Below are positions 1-7,450 of a stretch of 60,851 nt of DNA, piece after piece. Position numbers and translations under genes: made by a program. Below the pieces are notes generated by a model. It saw only the letters and a program-made list of their open reading frames with translations, ran no database searches and had not been told where the DNA came from. The first letter of the stretch is position 1; every line of letters starts with the position of its first letter. The stretch comes from Litoreibacter ascidiaceicola (GTDB taxonomy: Bacteria > Pseudomonadota > Alphaproteobacteria > Rhodobacterales > Rhodobacteraceae), in the NCBI RefSeq assembly GCF_900129235.1, contig NZ_FQUV01000013.1, positions 1 through 60,851 of the forward strand, written 5' to 3'.

Positions 1-93
1 TCAATTCGCTATCATGTTTGACGAACGCTTCAATGCGTGACCGTATCTGAAACCCGCATGGACCGGACCAGATACACAGAGTTCAGGACACTC
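1..93 (+). mobile_element. Right end of an insertion sequence (probably IS256/mutator type), truncated by the window edge
   Basis: A + strand frame entering from the left edge reads QFAIMFDERFNA and stops at 38-40. It resembles the C-terminus of IS256-family (mutator) transposases, recalled from memory and not searched. About 50 bp further on, homology to the interrupted ABC substrate-binding gene begins abruptly around 87-95. The element edge, read from the gene side, would start GAGTGTCCTGAAC, in keeping with the GTGTCC-type ends of this group. The other terminus and the target duplication lie outside the window, so family and exact edge are inferred. Confidence 0.4.
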
Positions 94-1139
94 CCAAGGC
101 CGCCGATGCCCAACTCCAGAATCTTTGCATTGTCCACAGCCATCTGAACACCACGGCGCACGTCTTTGTTGTCATAAGGCGCGTCAAGCTGATTGAACCG
201 CACTGCCAATGTGCTGGCGGTGACTACCTCGCTCGACGTCCAGCCGATGCCGTCGAAGACCGAAACAAAGTCACTGTCGGTCCGGTAGGTCAGGTCGATC
301 TCGTCGCTTTCCGCCGAGGCGGCCCATGCGGATTGATCGGTGCCAAGGTCGATGAATTCGATCCGGTCAAGCCAGCCGCCATCGCGCCAATAGTCATGGT
401 CGGGGTTGCGAACCAGAACAGCCCCGGTTCCGACATCGTAGCTTTCTGGCAGATAGGCACCTGTCCCGATCGGGTTCTCGACCGGATCGCTGCCGCCGAC
501 AAAGCTGCGGTGCACAACGGCTGCAGGGTAATCAGACAGCGCGGCCATTATGCTGATGTCTGACGAGTTGAGGTTCAATTGAACCGTGTTGTCATCGACT
601 GCAACAACCGCACCGTCGCGCAGCATCTTGGTTTCCTCGTCCTGAAGCGCCGCGACACGGGACGCCATTGAGTTGCCTTCCACCGTGCCGTCCGCCCAAA
701 GTTCAAAGTTGTGCAACACGTCTTCGGCGGTGAAATCGTCGCCATTGTTCCACTTGACGCCTTTGCGCAAGTTCAACGTGTACTGCGTTGCCGTCTCGTT
801 CGCTTCCCAGGATTCGACCAAAGAGCCGGTCACACTGCCGTCACGGTTGAACAGGGTCAGGTAATCCAGCCAGCCGCGGCAGAAGTTGGAATATTCGGTC
901 CAGTCCCAGAGCCGCGGTTCCTTCATCGCCTTGGTTTCCAGGTTCACACGCAACGTGCCACCCTTTGTTGGTGCAGCCTGCGCTGGGGTTGGCATGGTCA
1001 GTCCGATCAGCCCGTAGGCGGCCGTCGCGGAAACGCCAAGCATCGTCGCGCGCGACAGGAATTCGCGCCGCGACAATTTTCCTTCTTCGACCTCTTTTGC
1101 GTACATCAGCGCGGTTGGGTGCAGTGTCTTCGTTTCCAT
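30..1139 (-). pseudogene. ABC transporter substrate-binding protein (family 5, peptide type), 3' end lost
   Basis: The product would be a periplasmic solute-binding protein of the oligopeptide/dipeptide class (SBP_bac_5). The N-terminus carries a twin-arginine signal (SRREFLS, RR at about residues 24-25, then a hydrophobic stretch ending near AQA), as is common for these proteins in Rhodobacteraceae. Family-like sequence continues through VQLNLNSSDIS and the AVDNAKILELG segment. It then stops matching at GLGSV and is followed by about 18 unrelated residues to a stop. Family members are usually above 500 residues; about 369 remain. ATG at 1139 is preferred over an adjacent TTG because a GGGAGAG ribosome site lies 8 bases upstream. 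It is divergent from the demethylation operon and could have supplied its substrate, but no permease or ATPase genes are in the window. The likely cause of loss is the IS end at 1-93. Confidence 0.75.
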
Positions 1140-1197
1140 CAAGTCTCTCCCTTATGTGTTGCCCGGCATTCATGCCGAGGCAGCGATTTATTTGTAC

Positions 1198-1246
1198 TGG
1201 ACAAGCCTGTCTAATTCGTAGAGAAACTAATGGACATAACTGTCCA
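1198..1246. promoter_or_regulatory. Twin inverted repeats, probable TetR-type operators
   Basis: Two copies of the same dyad lie in the divergent intergenic region: TGGACA-N4-TGTCTA at 1198-1213 and the perfect TGGACA-N4-TGTCCA at 1231-1246. Their centres are 33 bp apart, close to three helical turns. They lie between the broken transporter gene and the start of the FAD/GcvT gene. The only regulator in the operon is a TetR-family protein at 5256-5927, so it is the natural candidate to bind here. That assignment is inference. Confidence 0.6.
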
Positions 1247-1295
1247 ATACGCAAGTTTATTAATGCTGGGCACAGGGATTGCTGGGAGAAAACAG

Positions 1296-3707
1296 ATGAA
1301 ATCGCATTATCGTGCCGTGGTCATCGGGGGCGGTGTTGTCGGCGCTTCGGTGTTGTATCACCTCGCAAAATTCGGCTGGAAGGATGTCTGCCTGATTGAA
1401 CGCAACATCCTGACTGCAGGGTCAAGCTGGCACGCGGCGGGCGGTTTCCATGCACTGAACGCGGACCCGAATATCGCATCCTTGCAGGCCTATACCATCG
1501 ACCTGTTGTCCGAAATCGAGCGCGAATCGGGGCAATCTGTTGGCATGCACATGACTGGTGGCATGACCCTTGCGGGTACGCCGGATCGCTGGGAATGGCT
1601 GCAATCGGCGTATCGCACGTTCCAGTCCATCGGCATTGACGACGTGCGCCTGATTACGCCGCAAGAAGCGGGCGAGTTGAACCCATTAATGTCCACCCAC
1701 GGCATTCTGGGCGGCATGTGGGCCGACCGCGAAGGCTATGTCGACACCACCGGCACCGTACATGCCTATGCAGGCGCCGCCAAAAAACATGGTGCGGAGG
1801 TGATCGAGCACAACCGTGTACTGGAGCTGATCCAGACCGCCGAAGGCTGGGATGTGGTTACGGAAAAAGGCACCATCCACACTGAAAACGTTATCAACGC
1901 AGCGGGCCTCTGGGCCAAACAGGTGGGGCGCATGGCGGGGATCGAATTGCCAGTCTCGCCGCTGAACCACCACTACCTGATCTCTGACACGATCCCCGAG
2001 TTAGAGGCGTTGGATAAAGAGGTGCCGCTGACCGTCGATCTGGAAGGCTTTACTTATACGCGGCAGGACCAGAAAGGCATGCTTCTGGGTATTTACGAGA
2101 TCGACCACGAACACTGGATGATGGATGGCGCGCCGTGGGAGTACGGCTTTGAGTTGCAACAGGAAGACACTGACCGGATCGAGCGCGAGCTTACCCTTGG
2201 TTTTGAGCGCTATCCCGCGCTGCAAAACGTCGGCGTCAAGACATGGGTCAACGGTGCGTTTACATTTGCCCCCGATGGCAATCCGCTGGTGGGGCCGGTG
2301 CGCGGCAAGCCCGGCTATTGGTGCGCTTGCGGCGTGATGGCCGGCTTCCTTCAGGGCGGTGGCGTCGGCAAGAGCCTTGCGGAATGGATCATCCACGGTG
2401 AGCCGGAGGCCGACGTGTTCGGCATGGACGTGGCGCGCTTCGGCGATTACGCGGGTAACAAGCGGTTCATCAAGGAAACCACCGGCCAGTTCTATACCCG
2501 CCGCTTTGTGATGACCTACCCCAACGAACAGCTGCCCGCAGGCCGTCCGCTGAAAAAGGCAGCGGCCTATTCCGACATGACCGCGGCGGGATGCCAGTGG
2601 GGCGCAAGCTGGGGGCTGGAAGTGCCGCTCTACTTTGCACCGGACCCGGAGTTCACCGAAACGCCCACCCTAAAAAGGTCAAATGCGTTCAATCTGGTGG
2701 CGGGCGAAAGCAAGGCGGTGCGCGAGGCGGTGGGCCTACTCGACATTTCCGGCTTCTCGCGCTTCGAAGTGTCGGGATCGGGGGCCGAAGGCTGGCTTGA
2801 CCGGATCATGGCGTCGAAATTGCCCGAACCGGGTCGCGCCAAACTGGCCCCTATGCTGAGCCCCGAAGGCAAGCTGAAAGGTGATTTGACCGTGTTCAAC
2901 TGGGGCGATGGCACGTGGTGGATCATGGGCAGTTACTACCTGCGCGAATGGCACATGCGTTGGTTCACCGATCACATGGACGACCACGTCATCCTGCGCG
3001 ACATTGCGGATGCAACCGTGGGGTTCAGCCTGTCCGGCCCTAATAGCCTGAAAGTGCTTGAGAAACTGACCGACGGTCCGATCGCAGATTTGCCTTTCAT
3101 GGGCTGCGGTACTTTCGATGTCGGGATGATCCGGGCAAAGGTCGGGCGGTTGTCGGTCTCGGGCGAGTTGGGGTACGAGATCCACTGCTCTGCCGCCGAA
3201 CACATCACCCTGCGCGAAACGCTTTTGACTGCGGGGGCCGATCTGGGGATGAAGGAGATTGGTTTCAACGCGATGCTAAGCCTGCGCCTTGAAAAAAGCT
3301 TTGGCATCTGGAACGCGGAATTCACTCAAGGGTACACACCCAGCGAGACCGGCATGGATCGCTGGATCGACTGGGACAAGGATTTTGTCGGCAAGAAAGC
3401 GGCCTTGGCCGAAAGGGAGGGCAACGGACCGGAGCGGACCGTTGTCACCCTTGAAATTGACGCAACCGATGCCGATGCCAGCGGGTTTGAGCCGATCTGG
3501 AAGGGTGGTAATTTGGCCGGGTTCGTGACCTCGGGCGGTTATGGGCACTCGGTCGGGAAATCTCTGGCCATGGCCATGATCGACAAGGGTGCGGCCGAGG
3601 TCGGCACGGAACTGAGCGTGCATATCGTCGGTGCGGAATGTGCGGCGCGGGTGATTGAGCCGTCCCCCTACGATCCCGAGGGCAAGGCTATGCGAGGTAT
3701 ATCATGA
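1296..3707 (+). CDS. FAD-dependent dehydrogenase with C-terminal GcvT (folate-binding) domain, dimethylglycine dehydrogenase-like
   Basis: An 803-residue two-domain enzyme. The N-terminal half is a DAO-type FAD domain: a G-x-G-x-x-G dinucleotide motif at residues 11-16, the ribose-binding acidic residue in LIER near 35, and GSSWHAAGG at 42-50, whose His46 sits where dimethylglycine dehydrogenases attach FAD covalently. From about residue 430 to the end it is a GcvT/aminomethyltransferase domain that binds tetrahydrofolate. Family members oxidatively demethylate dimethylglycine or sarcosine and pass the methyl carbon to folate. ATG 1296 was chosen over the in-frame ATG 1230, because GGGAGAA lies 5 bases upstream and the Rossmann strand begins immediately after it; ATG 1230 also lies inside the operator. 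The stop overlaps the next start (ATGA), implying coupling. The exact substrate (dimethylglycine or another N-methyl amine) is not fixed by sequence. Confidence 0.85.
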   Translation: MKSHYRAVVIGGGVVGASVLYHLAKFGWKDVCLIERNILTAGSSWHAAGGFHALNADPNIASLQAYTIDLLSEIERESGQSVGMHMTGGMTLAGTPDRWEWLQSAYRTFQSIGIDDVRLITPQEAGELNPLMSTHGILGGMWADREGYVDTTGTVHAYAGAAKKHGAEVIEHNRVLELIQTAEGWDVVTEKGTIHTENVINAAGLWAKQVGRMAGIELPVSPLNHHYLISDTIPELEALDKEVPLTVDLEGFTYTRQDQKGMLLGIYEIDHEHWMMDGAPWEYGFELQQEDTDRIERELTLGFERYPALQNVGVKTWVNGAFTFAPDGNPLVGPVRGKPGYWCACGVMAGFLQGGGVGKSLAEWIIHGEPEADVFGMDVARFGDYAGNKRFIKETTGQFYTRRFVMTYPNEQLPAGRPLKKAAAYSDMTAAGCQWGASWGLEVPLYFAPDPEFTETPTLKRSNAFNLVAGESKAVREAVGLLDISGFSRFEVSGSGAEGWLDRIMASKLPEPGRAKLAPMLSPEGKLKGDLTVFNWGDGTWWIMGSYYLREWHMRWFTDHMDDHVILRDIADATVGFSLSGPNSLKVLEKLTDGPIADLPFMGCGTFDVGMIRAKVGRLSVSGELGYEIHCSAAEHITLRETLLTAGADLGMKEIGFNAMLSLRLEKSFGIWNAEFTQGYTPSETGMDRWIDWDKDFVGKKAALAEREGNGPERTVVTLEIDATDADASGFEPIWKGGNLAGFVTSGGYGHSVGKSLAMAMIDKGAAEVGTELSVHIVGAECAARVIEPSPYDPEGKAMRGIS

Positions 3708-5254
3708 CAATCGAAAACAACGCGCCCGAACGTATCCGGCGCAGGCGCGGCAGGGGCGACGGAACGCCGCCTGCATCCAAACGCAGCCCCAATTACCGCC
3801 AGTTGCGCAACCCGTTTCCGGTCATGTCTGTCTTTTCCGACGACGAGGCCGCAAACATGAACGAAACCGCGCTGACCATGCTCGAAGAGCTGGGGATGCG
3901 GGTGCTTTTGCCCGAGGCGATCAAGATCTATGCCGCCGCCGGTGCGCGCGTCGAGGGTGACATGGTCTATCTGGGCCGCGAGATCGTGGAGGCCGCCATT
4001 GCCAGTGCCCCACGGTCCATTCATTGCCAAGCAGGTGCGCGCGAACGGGACGTTGTGCTGGAGCTGGGCGCACTCGCCTTTCAGCCGGGGGCGGGCGCGC
4101 CACATGCCACCGATCTCAAACGCGGGCGTCGACCCGGATCGGCTCAGGACTTTACCGAATATACCCGCATCACGCATCACTACGACGTGTTCCAGATGAT
4201 GTCGCCGTCGGTCGAGCCTCAGGACGTGCCGACCAATCTACGGCATTATTTTACCCTGCTGACACAGGCGGAGCGGACGGATAAGTTTCCGTTTCTGTTT
4301 GCGCGTGGAACACCGCAGACGCTGGACAACTTCGAGATGCTGCGCATCGCGCGGGGCCTGTCGGAGGAAGAGTTCCGTACCGGCGCTCACGCCTACACGA
4401 TCATCAACACCAATTCGCCGCGCACACTGGACATTCCAATGGCGCAAGGGCTGATCGACTTTGCCCGCCATGGGCAGATGTGCATCGTCACGCCGTTCAC
4501 GCTGATGGGGGCGATGGCGCCAATCACCGTCGCAGGCGCAATCACCCTGTCCCATGCCGAATGCATGGCCGCGATCACGCTTACGCAATTGGTCAACCCC
4601 GGCGCGCCGGTGTGTTATGGCACTTTCACCTCGAACGTGGATATGAAATCGGGTGCGCCTGCTTTTGGCACACCGGGGCATTTTCAGGCGTCATTGGCGG
4701 CGGGTCAGATGGCGCGGATGCTGGGGCTTCCATGGCGGTCGGCGGCAGGGTCCGCGTCGAACATCAACGACGTCCAGGCTGCCAACGAAAACCAGATGGG
4801 GCTGTGGGGGTGTCTGCTTGGTGGTGCAACCGTTATCATTCACTCGGCGGGCTGGCTCGAAGGGGGGCTGACGGTGTCCTACGAAAAGATCGTCACGGAT
4901 GTCGAAGTGCTGAACATGGTGGCTGAGCTTTGCGCAGGCAAAAAGGCTGGCACCGACGAGATCGGCTTTGCCAACGCGCTGTCGCAGGTGGCCCCCTCTG
5001 GTCATTTCTTTGCCGCACCGCAGACGATGGACCGCTACAACACGGAGTTTTATGAACCCCTTGTGCACGATTACGCAAACTTCGGCACGTGGACGGAGCG
5101 TGGCGCGCGCGATGCCAATGCGCGGGCGACTGACGTTTGGGAAGCCATCCTGTCCAAACCAGACCAGATGATGACTTCACCCGACCGGCTCGAGACGCTG
5201 CGCGCGTTCATTGAAAAGCGAACCGCAGAGGGCGGCGCGCCGCCGGAGAGTTGA
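3704..5254 (+). CDS. MttB-family (COG5598) trimethylamine methyltransferase homologue, non-pyrrolysine type
   Basis: A 516-residue TIM-barrel methyltransferase of the MttB superfamily. Archaeal MttB uses pyrrolysine to demethylate trimethylamine. Here the reading frame has no internal amber codon, which is typical of the large non-Pyl branch whose characterised members (for example MtgB) move a methyl group from glycine betaine or other quaternary amines to a corrinoid protein. The N-terminal 25 residues are basic and low complexity (RRRRGRGDG); the conserved fold begins near residue 40. It overlaps the preceding FAD/GcvT gene by 4 bp and is followed 1 bp later by the TetR gene. No corrinoid (MtbC/MtgC-like) protein or reactivase gene is present in the window, so either these are elsewhere or the enzyme works differently. 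Confidence 0.8.
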   Translation: MTIENNAPERIRRRRGRGDGTPPASKRSPNYRQLRNPFPVMSVFSDDEAANMNETALTMLEELGMRVLLPEAIKIYAAAGARVEGDMVYLGREIVEAAIASAPRSIHCQAGARERDVVLELGALAFQPGAGAPHATDLKRGRRPGSAQDFTEYTRITHHYDVFQMMSPSVEPQDVPTNLRHYFTLLTQAERTDKFPFLFARGTPQTLDNFEMLRIARGLSEEEFRTGAHAYTIINTNSPRTLDIPMAQGLIDFARHGQMCIVTPFTLMGAMAPITVAGAITLSHAECMAAITLTQLVNPGAPVCYGTFTSNVDMKSGAPAFGTPGHFQASLAAGQMARMLGLPWRSAAGSASNINDVQAANENQMGLWGCLLGGATVIIHSAGWLEGGLTVSYEKIVTDVEVLNMVAELCAGKKAGTDEIGFANALSQVAPSGHFFAAPQTMDRYNTEFYEPLVHDYANFGTWTERGARDANARATDVWEAILSKPDQMMTSPDRLETLRAFIEKRTAEGGAPPES

Positions 5255-5255
5255 C

Positions 5256-5927
5256 ATGACAGCACGTATCACACCGCTTCTGCACCGCGATGACCCGGAT
5301 AAAGATCCGCTTGTCGGCCATGTGAAAGTCACGCGTGAGGACTGGCTCAACGTGGCGCGCGATGTGCTGGTCAGCGACGGCGTGGCCGAGGTCAAGGTGC
5401 TGGCCCTCGGCACCCGCCTCGACGTGTCCCGGTCCAGCTTCTACGGCTATTTCAAGAGCCGCAAACACCTGCTCGAAGTACTGCTGGACGATTGGGAGAA
5501 CCGCAACACCCGCACGATACTGGAGAATACGCAATTACCCGCCGCCTCCATCACCGAAAGCGTCTGCAACTTCTTTCGCTGCTTTCTCGATCCTGACCTC
5601 TTTGATCGCGGGCTTGATTTTGCGGTCCGGGAATGGTCGCGCCGGGAAGGCAGGGTACGCCAGCGTATCGACGCCGCCGATGCCACGCGGCTGCGCGGTA
5701 TCAGCGCGATGTACGAGCGACACGGATATTCCGACTATGACGCCGACACCCGCGCGCGCATTCTCTACTTCATGCAGCTTGGATATCACGCCCTCGAAGT
5801 GCTTGAACCAATAGACGCGCGGATGGCCCGAATCGAAGGCTACCTGCGCGGCTTTACCGGGGTTGAGCCGGACATTGACACCGTCACCGCGTTTCGCAGC
5901 TTTGTCGACGGCCTGAACCTGAAATGA
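5256..5927 (+). CDS. TetR/AcrR family transcriptional regulator
   Basis: A 223-residue regulator with an N-terminal helix-turn-helix at about residues 28-75 (VSRSSFYGYFKSRKHLLEVLL is the recognition helix and the following conserved turn), then a divergent ligand-binding domain. ATG 5256 is the sensible start: it lies 1 bp after the MttB-homologue stop, while the longer frame would run 45 bp back into that gene. The stop overlaps the soxB-type gene start (ATGA at 5924). A regulator embedded in the operon it probably controls, together with the paired dyads at 1198-1246, suggests substrate-induced derepression. The ligand is unknown; a quaternary amine or a breakdown product is an inference from context. 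Confidence 0.88.
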   Translation: MTARITPLLHRDDPDKDPLVGHVKVTREDWLNVARDVLVSDGVAEVKVLALGTRLDVSRSSFYGYFKSRKHLLEVLLDDWENRNTRTILENTQLPAASITESVCNFFRCFLDPDLFDRGLDFAVREWSRREGRVRQRIDAADATRLRGISAMYERHGYSDYDADTRARILYFMQLGYHALEVLEPIDARMARIEGYLRGFTGVEPDIDTVTAFRSFVDGLNLK

Positions 5928-7174
5928 CCCGCTATTCCGCCTTCACCGTCTTTCGCGAAGGGTTGCGCGGGCAGAAAGGCTGGGACAAGGCGTGGCGTTC
6001 GCCCGTGCCGAAACCCGCATATGATGTAGTGATCATTGGCGCGGGCGGACACGGACTAGCAACGGCATATTATCTGGCCAAGAACCACGGCATTAAGGAC
6101 GTCGCCGTGATTGAAAAAGGCTGGCTGGGCGGCGGCAACACGGGGCGCAATACGACCGTGATCCGGTCCAACTATTTCTATCCTGAAAGTGCGGCGCTAT
6201 ACGACTTTTCGGTAAGACTGTACGAAAACCTGTCGCGCGAATTGAACTACAATGTGATGTTTTCCCAACGCGGTATGGTGGTCACCGCCCATTCAGAGCC
6301 CGAGATGGAGATGGCCGCGCGGCAGGTCAACGCAATGCGCCTGAACGGCGTGGATGCCGAGTTTCTGGACCGCGATCAGGTGCGCAAGCTGGCGCCTCTT
6401 CTAAACTATGGCCCCGATATGCGCTACCCGATCCACGGCGGGGTGTTTCAGCCGCGCGCGGGCACCGGACGTCACGATGCGGTCGCCTGGGGCTTCGCGC
6501 GGGCGGCAGATGCGCAGGGTGTGGACATCATCCAGAATTGCCAGGTTCTGGAGCTACTGACCGAAGGCGGGCGTTGCGTCGGTGTGAGAACTTCTCAGGG
6601 CGAGATCCGGGCCAGTGCCATCGGGGCCACCGTTGCGGGTCATTCCTCGGTAATCGCGGACATGGCGCAGGTTGATCTCCCGATAACCTCTTATGCCTTG
6701 CAGGCCTTCGTGTCGGAACCGCTGAAACCAGTTCTTGATACGGTCGTACTTTGCCCCCCTTTCGGCACGTATATCAGCCAATCGGACAAGGGCGGGCTGG
6801 TCATCGGCGGCGGGCTGGACCGCGTCCCGTCCTACGGGCAGCGCGGCAATCTGCCGATGCAGGAGGCGGTGCTGGCGGGGCTGGTCGAGATGATGCCTGC
6901 GCTCGCCTCGGTCAAACTGCTGCGGCACTGGGCGGGAATCGTGGACGTGACGCCCGACAGCTCGCCCATCATCGGGCCGTCGGGGCTGGAGGGGCTGTAC
7001 CTCAATTGCGGCTGGGGCACCGGCGGGTTCAAGGCGATCCCTGCGGGCGGCTACCTTTTTGCGCATCTTCTGGCGACAGGGCATCACCACGACCTCAGCC
7101 GCCCCTTTGACCCCGTCCGGTTCACGACGGGACACCTTATCGACGAGGGTGCCGCCTCCGGCATCGCGCATTAG
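5924..7174 (+). CDS. soxB: Sarcosine oxidase subunit beta family FAD protein
   Basis: A 416-residue FAD-dependent oxidoreductase of the heterotetrameric sarcosine oxidase beta type. The dinucleotide motif G-x-G-x-x-G is at residues 39-44, and the hallmark NTGRNTTVIRSNY segment follows at about 74-86. The length agrees with the family (about 415 residues). In the complex this subunit holds the FAD and the FMN site and oxidises sarcosine, giving glycine, hydrogen peroxide and a C1 unit that subunit alpha loads on tetrahydrofolate. It overlaps the TetR gene by 4 bp and precedes soxD by 9 bp, so it is part of one transcript. Whether the true substrate is sarcosine or another secondary amine cannot be told from sequence. 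Confidence 0.92.
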   Translation: MTRYSAFTVFREGLRGQKGWDKAWRSPVPKPAYDVVIIGAGGHGLATAYYLAKNHGIKDVAVIEKGWLGGGNTGRNTTVIRSNYFYPESAALYDFSVRLYENLSRELNYNVMFSQRGMVVTAHSEPEMEMAARQVNAMRLNGVDAEFLDRDQVRKLAPLLNYGPDMRYPIHGGVFQPRAGTGRHDAVAWGFARAADAQGVDIIQNCQVLELLTEGGRCVGVRTSQGEIRASAIGATVAGHSSVIADMAQVDLPITSYALQAFVSEPLKPVLDTVVLCPPFGTYISQSDKGGLVIGGGLDRVPSYGQRGNLPMQEAVLAGLVEMMPALASVKLLRHWAGIVDVTPDSSPIIGPSGLEGLYLNCGWGTGGFKAIPAGGYLFAHLLATGHHHDLSRPFDPVRFTTGHLIDEGAASGIAH

Positions 7175-7183
7175 GAACGGCCC

Positions 7184-7450
7184 ATGCAGATTTTTCCATG
7201 CCCCTTTTGCGGCCCCCGAAACGAGACCGAATTTCACTTCGCAGGCGAGCTTGGCAAGGTCCGGCCCGACACTGGCAAAGAGGTCAACGCGCGTGACTGG
7301 GCTACCTATCTCTATGCGCAGCGCAACGAAAAAGGGCTGGTCAGGGAAGTCTGGTTGCATCTGACTTGTTCGGAGCTGTTCGTGATGGAACGCGATAGCT
7401 TGACCATGGATGTGCGGGCAAGCAAGTCTCTGCGGGGGGACGCGTTATGA
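7184..7450 (+). CDS. soxD: Sarcosine oxidase subunit delta
   Basis: An 88-residue small subunit. It starts with the typical CPFC zinc-ligand pair (Cys6 and Cys9), then FHFAGE and a conserved WLHLTC segment near residues 60-65 carrying a further cysteine, all characteristic of SoxD. The subunit binds a structural zinc and helps hold alpha and beta together. The C-terminal tail (about 12 residues) is a little different from typical SoxD. Its stop overlaps the soxA start (ATGA), as is usual for this operon. Confidence 0.9.
   Translation: MQIFPCPFCGPRNETEFHFAGELGKVRPDTGKEVNARDWATYLYAQRNEKGLVREVWLHLTCSELFVMERDSLTMDVRASKSLRGDAL

Noticed and set aside
3704-5254. Pyrrolysine-containing MttB
   Set aside because: No in-frame TAG occurs before the TGA stop and there are no pyl genes, so this is the non-pyrrolysine branch.
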